Of a stretch of 64,000 bases of DNA, positions 52,701-64,000 are shown piece by piece (within the stretch, counting starts at the first letter, position 1; each line of letters starts with the position of its first letter). The notes beneath the pieces were generated by a model, which was not told the DNA's origin, ran no database searches, and saw only the letters and a list, made by a program, of their open reading frames with translations. Location: the NCBI GenBank assembly GCA_027886175.1, contig JAJNNQ010000024.1, forward strand, positions 4,572,001 to 4,636,000, given 5' to 3'. Made by a program: the position numbers and the translations under genes. The DNA comes from Phylloscopus collybita (taxonomy: Eukaryota > Chordata > Aves > Passeriformes > Phylloscopidae).

Positions 52701-54305
52701 CCATTGGGATTTTTTTAAGGATGAAAATATTTTTCCTGGAGAAAACATTAGTGACACTGAAAGTGCTGTGTGTAGCCTGTGGGACCCATTTTACTGAAAG
52801 CAAAGATGGGGAGGTGACCAGCTGGCTCAGAGTCATTGAACAGGCTTACAAAATCCTGCTCTTGATGTAGCTGATTTTGGCAGTAGCTTGAAAAGTCTTG
52901 GTGTGACCTGGTACCTTTTCTCACTGGCCAGCCGTGACCACAGTGTTTCCATTGCCCAGCTTTTTGGCAGCATTTGTAAAACACTTGATATCTGAGAGTA
53001 CAGTTGCTGAAAGTTTGAATCAAATGCTGCAGGCACTGAAGAGTCTCCCAAGAGCACCATGTATAAAATGCAAAGTCATTATGTATACATATCTATAAAC
53101 CCAACATGTGCTTCATCTTGCTTTTCTCCTGCTGTGAACTTGGTGCTCATCTGCATCCTTCAGTACTTAATTATTACTTTTAAATGTGAATTTCCTTACC
53201 TATCAGGGTGTACCAGCTTTGGCTCTCACAATATATTTCATATTCAGCTGTTCTCTGTGTTTGATACATGGTTTTAGGAATACAATTATTTTTTTCTGAC
53301 ATCTCTACCACTTTGATTCATAAAGTGAATTAAAAGCATTACAACAGTAGGTAATTTATGAAACACTAAACAAGAAGCCCTCCCCCCCAGGATCTGACTA
53401 AGAGAAGAACAAAAGGAGTAATCATGGGTGATAATTGCATTGTCTCATTCCATTTTCTTCTGAAACCTTATTACAGCTGTCCATAGAAAACATGCATTAT
53501 CCAATCCAAGCAATGAAAGAGCAATTCTAAAAGCTAATTGTCTATAAAAATCTAGAGTTGATCCTTTACTCCTTGGAAATAGGAAGGTAATTGCACTGGT
53601 GTGTCAATTCATGGCCATCATCACTGGGTATCACATCCAGCTTCAGAGTACCAACTTCTCCCTTTCATAAGGTGTTGAAAGAAAAAAAAAATCCCATTCA
53701 AATATTGCAGTGAGACCATTCCAGCACAGATGTGATTTTCATTCATCATGTGTCTTTATCTGAGAGAAAAATGCATGCAAGATCCAGTGGCTAAAAACTG
53801 AAGAGAAATTCTGTGGCCTAGAGCAGGAGGATTATCCTGGCACCTTCAAACTTTAAAATCCTTTAAAGTGATACCCAAGCTAGGAAAGCACTAACATCTC
53901 CTCAAGCACTCCTTCCAAGCCACAGGGAACTAGAATGAGAAAAGGAAACAAATCCCAAGTGGTTCCATACAAGTAATTTTTGGTGCTCACTGATCACATT
54001 TCATGGCACAGGAGTTACCTCAGATGGCAGCAGTGGGGTTGCTCCAGAGGGTCTGATCAAAGACCAGACCTGGAAACTGTCTTCACTCAGCAAGTCTTGG
54101 CTTTGCAGCTACTGCAAAGATAGCAAAAGAAAGTGAGAAGAAACATTGCTGTTCACCAAGTGGAATGAGGATAAGGGCTGAAATACTTTCTGACTGAAAT
54201 GTAACCCTGTGAATGAAAATATATCAACTCTGCTTGGCAGGGGATGAAGAAAGCCCTAAGAAAGGAACATGAAACAGTTATAAAATTATCCATTTATTTC
54301 CACAA
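43721..54305. other. No gene recognised with confidence
   Basis: This stretch holds T-rich DNA at 44667-44705, a possible pair of weak plus-strand exons (44727-44919 and 45044-45205, reported as a finding) and scattered A-runs. No recognisable protein domain, RNA gene or transposon was identified across these 10.6 kb. It may be intronic to a transcript starting in the CpG island. Confidence 0.4.
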
Positions 54306-54516
54306 GGTTTTTTTTGTTTTGTTTTGTGGGGGCTTTTTTGTTGTTGTTGGGGGTTTTTTTGTGTTTGTTGGGTTTTTTTGTTTGGTTGGTTTTTTTGGTT
54401 TTTGCTTTGTTTGTTTGTTTGTTGGTTGGTTTAGTTTGTTGGTTTGGGGAGGTTGGGGGTTTGTTTGTTTGTTTTGTTGTTTTTTTGGTTTTGTTTTTGT
54501 TTTTTTTTTTTTTTTT
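54306..54516 (+). repeat. G/T-only low-complexity tract
   Basis: About 210 bases are composed almost solely of T and G on the plus strand, with (TTTG)n units and several G3-G5 runs, ending in a run of about 18 T. Phe/Gly/Val-rich open frames across it are compositional artefacts. Confidence 0.95.
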
Positions 54517-57500
54517 CCCAAGGAGAAATCATTAGGAGACTAAATTTGGACACCAATCTGCCACTTACTGCTGCTTCTGCTACTGCCATGGCCCCAAGCT
54601 GATCATACAACAGCAAGAAGCTGACAGCCAAAATGCATTAGGAATTCAGCTGACATCAACACATCTCCGCTGAATGTCTTGTATCACATGAATGTCTTGG
54701 TGCAGATCAGCAGTACAGATATTTAACAGTGACTCTTCTTTGTAGACAATGTTTAACAGGACAGTAACAAGACACAGGCATGCAGTACCATAAACATGCA
54801 TTTTACAGCAGAAAGAACCAACCAGGCTCATGAACAAGAGGAAAAACAAACCTGATCAGCTGTTGTAAACTTCCTAGTAGAAAAAGGCCATAATTACTCA
54901 TCTTTACAAATAAAAATATGGACTGATAAGTATAATCCCCCCTTTGGATTAAAATTCAAGTCTGCTTAGTGCTGTGGTAGAAGAGTTTCAATAAATGTAG
55001 AAGTGTGTGAGCAAATGGTGTCTAGGAATTTATCTTCCTTGATGATAGATGATTATGTATATGCAAATCATTGTATAGCCAATAGAAGTTAGAGATTATT
55101 AAAAATAAAAATAAGCATGCAGTTTCTCCTTGATTTAGTGAAATGCTGTACCCTGAGCATAAGGGCAAGTGATCCTTTTATGCAAGAGAGTAGCACATCT
55201 CATACTAGCCCTAAGAGATGAACAAATTATACAAAAAATGACCAAAAAATGGGGATCCAAATTTGTTTTGATTAGGTGTGGGATTTTGATCCTGTGCCTT
55301 TAAAAACTGGCAGTTTAGCAAAAACATCAAGCTGCATAATTTCCCACTGGCTAGAAAAATACTGCTGATGATCTCTCAAGTGGAACTGAGAAAAAAACCT
55401 TATCTCATGCAAACAGTGAGTTGTGTATTTTTGGAGGGGTTTTTTTTTTTCCCCCTCTGTGTTATATAATAAGAAATCAGGTGTGTTCTTCACTTTCCAT
55501 GGAAATACTGATTCCTCATTTCAGCTGCTGGTTTTTAAGAGCTCCCTTCAGTGTATATATTGGCTATGGGATTGAACATTAATCTATAAAAAAAAGGCCT
55601 AGAATTTGATTACTGCACACTCAATGCAGATTAATGAATCTGCAGATTCAGCTACACAAGATCCCTGTGCTCATCCCTCAAGCGAGGATGTTGATAAATG
55701 AAAAAATCTGGCACATTTATCCTGGACTTTTCAGGTTGTACTGCACAGATGAAATGGAGCCCAGAAAAAAATGGAAGCATCCTAAACCCACCATCCCTTA
55801 CAGCTCTAACCCACATCCTTTAAAAGCAATGCCTCTCTCAGCTGGTAAGTGCATTTTTTTTGGCCATAGCAAGAACCATGTGTTGTTCACAATGGCAGAG
55901 CCCAAAGTGATGCACAGTGAATTCTGTAGAGAAGTGAGGAGCCTCCCTGTACTATTATGGAGTCATTTTTGTTCACTCACCTGGAGGAAGGGCTGCTTTT
56001 AACTCTTCCCTCCTCTGCCCTCTCCTGTGTTCTCTCTGCTTTGTCCATTAGCAAAGGGACCTTCCTGGTTGTGCCATTTTGGAGCTGGCATTCTTAAAAC
56101 CTCAGTTTGGAGGTGAGAAATTTCAGGTAACATTTGGCAAATCCAGAGGATGCTGGTGGAAGCTGCTGATATGATTCCAGTGTTTGTCCATCTACTGCAT
56201 ATGGAATATAAGGAAGAGGACTCAGAGGTTTCTGAAGTTCATTATGGTTTTTCCAAGTAAACAAAAAAGATTTTTTTTTCCCCCTGAAGAGTGAATTAAC
56301 TTCTTCATAGGCTAAATTTTTCAGCAAGTGAATTGAATCTGATGGGTTTTTAATATTCTTATAAAGCCAGGAAACTGTATTAGAAATTGCTAACATTTAT
56401 CATGTTCTTTGGTAGAACAGTTAGATACTTTGGTTAAAAAGAAAGCCCACACTGATTGTCTCTCTTGAATAAATACTTTTAAGTAACTAACTGGGGCAGT
56501 TTAACAAATTAAAAATAAACAAAAGATAATCAAAATATTTCTGCAAGAAAATCGTGTCCAAATTTAACTTACGGAGTTTTGGTTTTTTTTCAGAAGAGAG
56601 AAGCTAAAATTATCTCCAGTCAAGCCAAGGCTCTTGTATACTTGTCATTTAGGAACTCTTTCAGTGACATGCAGGCAAAGACTAGAACTGACAATTATTT
56701 CAACAGAAAAAAAAGAACAACAAAACGGAGGTTAGAGGACGCGTTATTTATTGTGCTCATCTGACAGCCCAAATGCAATGAGATGAGGCAGAAGTGCCCA
56801 GGCACTGTTTACAGGAAGAATCATCTCTTGAAATAGATTTTCATTTTGCTTTGCTCTGTCATAATTAGAAATGTCAAATTTCTTTGGGGAGGGAAAAAAA
56901 AAAAAAGACATTGGAAAAGTTCTTGCTTCCTCTTCTTCCTTAGAAAATGAAAATATGAGTAGGAACTGAAATATCTGTCTGCAATAAATGTTTGTTTGCT
57001 CAGCCTAAAACTTATTTACATTTTTGGAAGTGTGGAGTGCATTGTTCACAGTCTAGTTAGTTGAATCCTTTACCTTTGAATGGTGATGAATCTGTTACCC
57101 AATGAACTTAACCTGAGATACCAGCAAACCAGGAAGAATTGAAGTAGTGCTGCATGTAGAAAGCAACAGGAAAGCTGAGCAGTGCAGGAAAAAGTGGCAC
57201 ACACAAGTTGTTCATGGTTACCAGGGCATATCATGTTCCCGAAAACAATCTTGGGAAATTAATTTAATTTAACAACAAATCTATTATGGTGAACTTACCA
57301 CAGCACACAGGATAAAGGAACCACAAAAAATGTGGTTCACAAAACCCCCCAACCCACAGCAATAATTGTTAAAAACTAAGTTGACTTCTGCTACACCTGT
57401 GGTGCTGGTTATTTTGGTTGCTTGGCTGCTTTGTTCGTTTTTCTCCTGATTTCTGCTCTTAGATCCAGGAGGTTCCCAGATCCTGTGCACTCCAGCTGGC

Positions 57501-60500
57501 TGACAAACCCTTACAAGAAACGCTCCTGTTAAAACATGGTCCTGTGCCATGCTGGAACAGGATGGTTTTTTTTTGCTCCTTTCTTCATTTCAAATTGTCT
57601 TGCAAACTGAAAATTCTAAGGACATTGAGTTTTCAAAACATTTCTGTAAGGAAATACGCTGCCTGTGTTTGGAGAGGGGCGCAGTGACTCCCATAACATG
57701 AATTCCAACTTGCAGCTACGTTTGGATCCCAAGTCCTTGGCTCTGGGTGTGTGTCAGGCTGCCAAACAGCTCAACTTCCCAGCAAAATGGGAAGCCCTCC
57801 CTGTCTCTGCTGGCTGCTCATGAGAAAGGGCTGTGGTTTCGAGTCCCTTGCTCAGGGCAATCCGTGAGGCTTTCAGGCAGGCTTGGATTACATGGGAATT
57901 CATCTAGCTCTACATGTTTCATGCCTCAGTGAGCAAATCTGGGAACAAATGGATGGTTTAAATTAAATTTTGCTTCTGATGTGCCAAATGGACCACCTGG
58001 GTAGATTCCTAAATCTGAATGTCTGGCTGTGAAGTACCACCCTTTGAGGCAGCTGAATCCCATCCATCTGCCACCCTCCAGCCCACAATTTAGCCCAGAA
58101 GTTGCATTTTGCTGAAGTGCACCCCATCCCAGGGGGTTACCATGGCAACTGAGGGACTGGCTGGCAGGTGCTGATCCTACTACAACTCTGCTTCTGTCAG
58201 GAGACAGCTGAACCCCTCAAGGTCTGCTTTATGGTCTTCATTGTAAGACCTAAGGTGATGAAAGAGCACAGGTCACACCTGCACAAACTCACCCCATTCA
58301 GAGCTGTTATTCCCATACCAGTGACAAGCCATTCCATTTTTTGTACCAGCCTGTTTACTATTTTGAGAAAGCCCTTGAAGCACTCAGCTTTGCCATCACA
58401 CAGCTCACCAAGCAGTATGGCAGCAATGCCACTAATTGTTTACCAAGAAACACACGTGCTCCCTTTCCTCAAGAGCTTAATGTGAAGCTGCCAGTGTGGA
58501 GGAATTTGTTGGGAGACTGAGTCATCTCCTATTTTTAAAAGGCTGGTGGAAGGGGTCTCACCTCAGAAGTGTTAAGGCTCCAAACTCTGCTTTTATTATT
58601 AGGTTGGTAAGGGATGACAGGCAAATTGTTTTCTCATTCATGCCCAATTTCTCAATCTTTTGAAGAGGAATTTTGATGTTGGTGTCTCTCCCTGTAAACT
58701 GGCTCCAAGACCATTTTAAAGCTAAGCTGTGTGAAAGCTAAATATGATCACCAGCACTGAGGTGATCATCAAGCACTGTCAGAGGAGGATGGCAGCATCT
58801 GACTCAAAGCCTCATGTCTTGATGCTTGAGCATCCCCTATTTGCACTCTGGCTGCCAGAAGACTTGGTTTTATGGCTCAAAAGCCTGGTGGACACAAATC
58901 TGGGGCTCTGTTGCAAGGCAGAAGAGATTCCCAGCCTCAATTCCCCATCTACTCTTTCTTCAGGAATATATCCCAGTGGATGTCCCTTATTTTTCAACCT
59001 GCATTTTCACTGAGACGTCAGCTACTCTCTCCTGGAATTGAGCAGCCCATTTCTCTTCTAGATATGCAGCACAGCACAATCTGTTATCCTGCAGAGTTCT
59101 GCAACTTGGAAATAATTGTTTAGAGCCATGTCATGTGGCCATTACCCAGCAACACAGGAGGCCATGTCCCTCTCAGAGCTTTTAATGCAGGACACCCTCT
59201 GCCATATTGCAGGCAACTGGCATTGGAGCATTTCCCTGCAGCCCAGCTGCGCCTCAGTATTCTCTGTAGCATCCCTCTGCTTTTAGACTGTCTTTCAGTG
59301 AACCAAAATATCATTGCTGCATTGAAAATTTTTTCCCCTTCCTTGTGTCTAACTCATCTTTTCATTTACCCTCACATTGTTTGCTTTCAGCTGCTTTCTG
59401 TTTCCCAGGGAATGAATATGCAGAGGGAAGTGGAGGCCTTTCTTCTGCTCCTCCTGTCTGCTCTCTGCCTGTCCACTGACAGGCCAGAACTGCATCTTGG
59501 GTTCACTCTCTTACACCTCTGAGTCACTACTCCATACTGCTTCATAGAATGCTAGCAAACAGAGGGGAAAGACAGCATGAGAAGCAGGATGAGAGAAATT
59601 AAATGATGCAGCTCATTTAGTTTCTCATTTCTGCATCTCCTGCCCAGCTCTCCTCTGTAAGAGTATGTAACAGTCCAAATTTAGAGCCTCCAGACTGCAA
59701 TCAAATCCATTCAGCACAGTGCTGTGAAATTCAAGTGCTGTGAATGAAGCTGAGTTTCTGAGCCATCATGTGGATTTTCAGGGTGGAGGGGGACGTGTGA
59801 CTGTCACCCTCAGTGACACCCATGGCCCCAGAGCAGGCACACAGACCGTGGTTGTGAAGGAGAGAGGGGCTGGGAACTGGTCCTGCCCTGGGGAGGGCTG
59901 CTGATGGAGGTGACTGTAGCTCTGGGAGTGTGCCAGTCTCCCTGCTCTTAGGGTGAGCAAGAGCTCCTGCCACAGAGAGAATCCCCTTCTTCACTGTACT
60001 CATTGCACAACCTTTATATTCAGTGGTAGCAGGTGCACAATATAATTATATTTTAAAACAAAAAAATCACTTGAGAATTGGAAAGAATTTTGAAGTGGGT
60101 CTTACGTGTTACATCCTTGTGCCTGGAAAGCTTCTGTAGTGCAACTGACATCCAAGCCAATCAGTTTTGTCACAGTGCCTAACACTATTTTTAAAGCCAT
60201 GTTCATTTAAAGACTGACAGAAAGCTTCCTTGCTCTTTCCAATCCTGGGTAAAAGAACCACACATTATTTCAAAGCATTGTATTTCCCCTTTGAATGCCC
60301 ATGGAATTAGACAGGTAACAGTCCCAAAATTTTTCCCATGAGCAAAGTGCTGAATGAGCATCCTCAGAGCTGTCTACTGACAACTGTGACAACATTAAGT
60401 CAACAAGAACTGAAATGAGAGCCCCAACTCACCTTGCACAAATACTGAATGGTCATCACTCTCTGAGGAATAGAAACCCCATCTTGCACATTCAACCCAC

Positions 60501-62487
60501 CATTAAAAAGTACCTTGTGATAATTATCATTCCTTTAGATGACTTAACTGTTACAGGTTTGTTTTAAAGGAATGTGGTTTTTAATCAAATTTCTTTAGAA
60601 GTGAGATGAGGAAGAAGAAAATACTGGAAACGGGGTCTGAGCATGGAGCCATCCTGCAGAGGGGAAGGAGAAGAACTGTAGTGCTGTTTGAGAACAGCTG
60701 CAGATCCCCTGGGATTTGTTTTCCAATTAGTTACAAAGCCCATTAACAAACTCTATTTATAGAGGGTTTCCCATTTAAGTGAGATTTTCCTAAATTAGTA
60801 GCCATCAGTTCTTATTTGGATAGTGAATCTGTCAAATTCCATGGATTATACCAGTGGACAGCCATCCTCCTGCAAAAAAAGGGCAGCATAGCAGAGTCAT
60901 AATCAGAAAAAAAGGAGCTTGTTTTAAAGAGTAGCATATTCCTATTTTTCCTATCAAAACACCTTGCTGCCTGTTTTAGTAGTAGTTGTTTTTTGAAATT
61001 CAGTTTGCTCTGCCAGTAAAGGAAATTAATCTAGAGGGGAGCATTGACAAAGTTCTTAAAAGGTGGATGATGCCATCTCGTCAAAGAGAACAAAGCTAAT
61101 GCAAACACTAAAAGAAACATTTAAACCTGAGGAAAATAAATCTCTATTACCTTAAATAACTCAGTCTCAGCAGTAGAGAATGTCACTGAGAAGACAAACT
61201 GGATGCTTACACAGATAAAGGTATTTGTGCACATTACAATTCATGGAAGGAGCTTAAAATTGATTTCACCCCACACTTCAAAGACTAGTTCAACTGCTGT
61301 TTAGGTGAGGCAGTGACCTTACAGATGCCTCCTGCATTCCCTGTGCTTCAGCTGAGGTTTTTGGGGTTGGCCTCTTGTTGTGTGTGTGACTGGATCAGGA
61401 GGAATATGGGCTGGGACCCAACTGCTGCTAATTGCAGCTCATTTCTCAACAGTGCTGCCAGCTCTGCCCATGAAACAGGACTATTCCCAAGGATTGTGAG
61501 TGATGGCCAGAGCCTGGCATCTTTCCATAAAAAAACCTGGCTTTCCACAAAAGAGTGGCTCAGCTCTCCCAGGCAGCCCCTCTGAGTGTATCCATCCCCT
61601 GCACACAATCTCACACACTCAGAGGTTACTTTCTTGGTACAAAGCCAGTGAAACCCCTATTGAACATTTACTTCTGGAATTTCTTCCTCAAAAACATCAT
61701 CTGGGATATTCTCAAAGAGCTGAAGGTGTACACTGTAGCCTACTATAACGTTTATCTACTGCTTAGGTAAGAAAAATTCCCAATCCAAGTGATGCAGGAT
61801 GCCTTTAACGAACCCTGTCCTGCCTCCATCGGGGAAGGCACGAAGAGCAGAACTTGGAGTGGTTTGAACAAGCTCAGCACCTTTGTAATTTAAAGAAGAG
61901 ATTGTGTCCTACAGGAACCATCTGCTCAGGCTTCAAGACACCAAATTATTTACCAGGAATTTTTGTGGCACCATAGCAGAGAAGTAGCTTTTGATCTTTG
62001 CAATGGTCTTAAGGAATATCCTTCCTAGAAGGGAGCGGTGACACCTGAACCCTTGCTCTTCCCAGCACACAAGCACTGACAGTGCTGAAAAGTGCATGTG
62101 CAATCCTCAGTCCACACAACAGCACAGCAGGTGTTCCCTGTATCCTTATCACCACCGTGTCCATCAAATTTGGGCTGTTAGCAGACAATAAAACGTTTTG
62201 GGCATCTCCAAGTGCAGCAGGAGCAGGGCACTAGAGGGAGCTCCGGCAGCACCGCCCACCTCCAGCCCCAGCCTGAAACCAGACCCCGAGATTCCCTTCT
62301 CAAGTTGAGAGGCTTTGGGATGCCTTATTACTTTGATTATCTTCTCTGCACTTTTGAATAACATTTTTCCAATATTCTTTTGCAGCTGCAAACTCTGGAA
62401 TTGCCAGCATTCCCAATTTCTGCCGACAGCTCCTATTGTTGTATGCTTCTAGGAACTCAGATTTAGCCCAGTACATAAATGTTAATT
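54517..62487. other. No gene recognised
   Basis: These are eight kilobases of ordinary AT-rich sequence. Several open stretches of 60-130 codons on both strands lack recognisable domains or good splice borders. No named repeat was identified. Confidence 0.4.
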
Positions 62488-62503
62488 AAAAAAAAAAAAA
62501 AAA

Positions 62504-62549
<46 letters not shown>
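62488..62549 (+). repeat. Long poly-A tract
   Basis: A run of about 17 A, then GC, then 43 uninterrupted A (62507-62549). It is either an expanded microsatellite or the tail of a retroposed sequence. No source gene or target-site duplication was recognised beside it. Confidence 0.95.
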
Positions 62550-62550
<1 letters not shown>

Positions 62551-64000
62551 CCAATCCAAACACTATAGATATCTTAGTTTTAGAAAAACTGCCTGAAAAG
62601 CTTCAGTGACGTTTGAAAAATCCTCCAGATATTAAACTTTTTTCCCTTATTGAGATTAAATCCTCCTCCTAATCAGTAAACCTGCAGCTATGCATCAGGA
62701 ATTAAAGCTAATATTTAGCCCTTGAATAAATAAGAGACATTTGGGGAATAATGTGCCTATGGGGGAACTCTGGTAAAAAAAAAAGACAAGATTATTGCTG
62801 TTGGTATGGTCTTTGCTGGCAATTGCTATAACTAAAGCAAAAGTGGCAGAAGCAGCTTTTTTATTTTTAGAAAGATATCCACTGTGATTTATTCAACCTC
62901 TCTGGGGAAGACAAAAGCTATCCTCTCCATATATTTACTTGAGGAAGAATTTATTTTCAAGGCAAAAAATTAATAATTTCTAAACAAGGACTCAGGCTTC
63001 TGTGGAAACACCAGGGCTATTTTTGGAAGAAAATACCTCAAAAATCAACTACAGAGAACCCAACTGCATCAAACATTGTGTTATTCTATTTCATTCACAA
63101 AATTTTGCTCAGGAGCCCCAGTAGTGGAGCAGACAGCCCTACTTTATCTATACACTAAATATCTTAAATATATTTCCTGTAGAGTTCTTTTAAATCTAAT
63201 GAGAGCAGAACTCCTGTTATAAAAATCCAAGGTTAACTTACATGTGATAGAAAAACACTGCTCAGTGCAGTGCTATGAACAGCAAGGTCTGAATAGTGCT
63301 AGACCCCTGTGTTCCCCTTTTCCCAAACAGATCCTCCACAAAGTCATAAAATATTCTTTCATTTCTTAGTGATCTAAACATGCTTGACCAAAATGTTATC
63401 TCATGAGAAAAAACTAGCAACACTCCCTTCTCCCACAGAAGGGCCACTCACTCCACCAGAAAAGAGAGATACTCATATTAGCTGTTACTCTCACTCCATT
63501 TCCTTAACAAACAATCATCTTACCTTGACATTTTCTTCTCTCCCTTGCTGATGTTAGACACTTTCTCAAACATTTAGCAGATCTCCACCCTGTGTTGCAC
63601 TGACCTCCTCGGGATGTGAAGTTTCCTGGGTTTCACAGCACTCCAGTGTTTGAGGCGTCCATTCTCAGCACCTTCTGCCTCCAAAAAAACTTCTTTCCCC
63701 AACAGTTATTTTCTCCTTTGCCAAATTCTCTTCACTGCATCACTTTCAATGACTGCTTAACTTCCCCTTTAAAACAAACAAGGAAACCACCCAGCCACCC
63801 TTATCCATCTCCTCACACTTTTCCTCTCTCTTCATGTTATTCTTCCCTTGCCCAAGGGATTTTTTTCCCTGTTACTGCCAGCTGAGTTCCCAATAATTCC
63901 CACTTCTCCTTCACCAATTTCTCTTTATCTCTTTCAGTTGTTTTAGTTTTTCCTTCTCCCTCTGTTTCTGTGCTTTATATCCCATCCCCAGGTCCCTTCA
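62550..64000. other. No gene recognised; pyrimidine-rich right end
   Basis: AT-rich to about 63450, then increasingly C/T-rich on the plus strand (63500-64000). No exon or repeat was identified. Confidence 0.45.

Noticed and set aside
54244..54543. Phe/Gly/Val-rich open frames on plus and a Lys/Pro/Gln-rich one on minus
   Set aside because: They are translations of the G/T-only low-complexity tract.

Overview
This is a vertebrate nuclear window, almost certainly from a bird and possibly a passerine. The pointers are several CR1 retrotransposon fragments, an avian-style class I endogenous retrovirus (ERV), compact introns with GT-AG borders, and the neighbouring gene pair RIOX2-GABRR3, the order known from human 3q11.2. 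No bacterial-style operon, tRNA, rRNA or CRISPR array was seen.

Layout. (1) 1-4,010: the 5' end of RIOX2 (MINA53, a JmjC ribosomal oxygenase) on the minus strand. The first coding exon lies at 905-1340, and a probable non-coding first exon sits in a CpG island at about 3.5-4.0 kb. A minus-oriented CR1 copy abuts the island. The rest of RIOX2 is beyond the left edge. (2) 4,010-7,473: intergenic DNA with one CR1 fragment and the likely 3' UTR of the next gene. (3) 7,474-36,019: the whole coding sequence of GABRR3 (GABA-A receptor subunit rho-3) on the minus strand. I could place nine coding exons with matching splice phases that sum to 1,410 bp, or 469 residues plus a stop. This includes a 128-bp first exon carrying the start and signal peptide, and short 83-bp and 68-bp exons.

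(4) Inside GABRR3: intron 1 holds a broken ERV on the opposite strand (pol remnants, env remnants, polypurine tract, 3' LTR; about 28.18-31.82 kb) and two CR1 pieces. A 286-bp direct duplication flanks exon 4. Two splice acceptors (exons 2 and 7) abut long homopolymer tracts. Intron 2 carries a tandem pair of perfect hairpins. (5) 36-43.2 kb: no gene recognised, one CR1. (6) 43.27-43.72 kb: an orphan CpG island with YY1-like ATGGCSGCC motifs on the plus strand and a consensus splice donor, likely the promoter of an unidentified plus-strand transcript. (7) 43.7-64 kb: no protein-coding exon recognised with confidence; low-complexity tracts and a few weak exon-like or open stretches.

Functionally the window joins a nuclear/nucleolar histidyl-hydroxylase gene and an ionotropic GABA receptor gene. 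They are neighbours, not a pathway. No previously undescribed biological system is demonstrated here. The best leads are the orphan CpG island, the exon-4-flanking duplication and the intronic hairpin pair.
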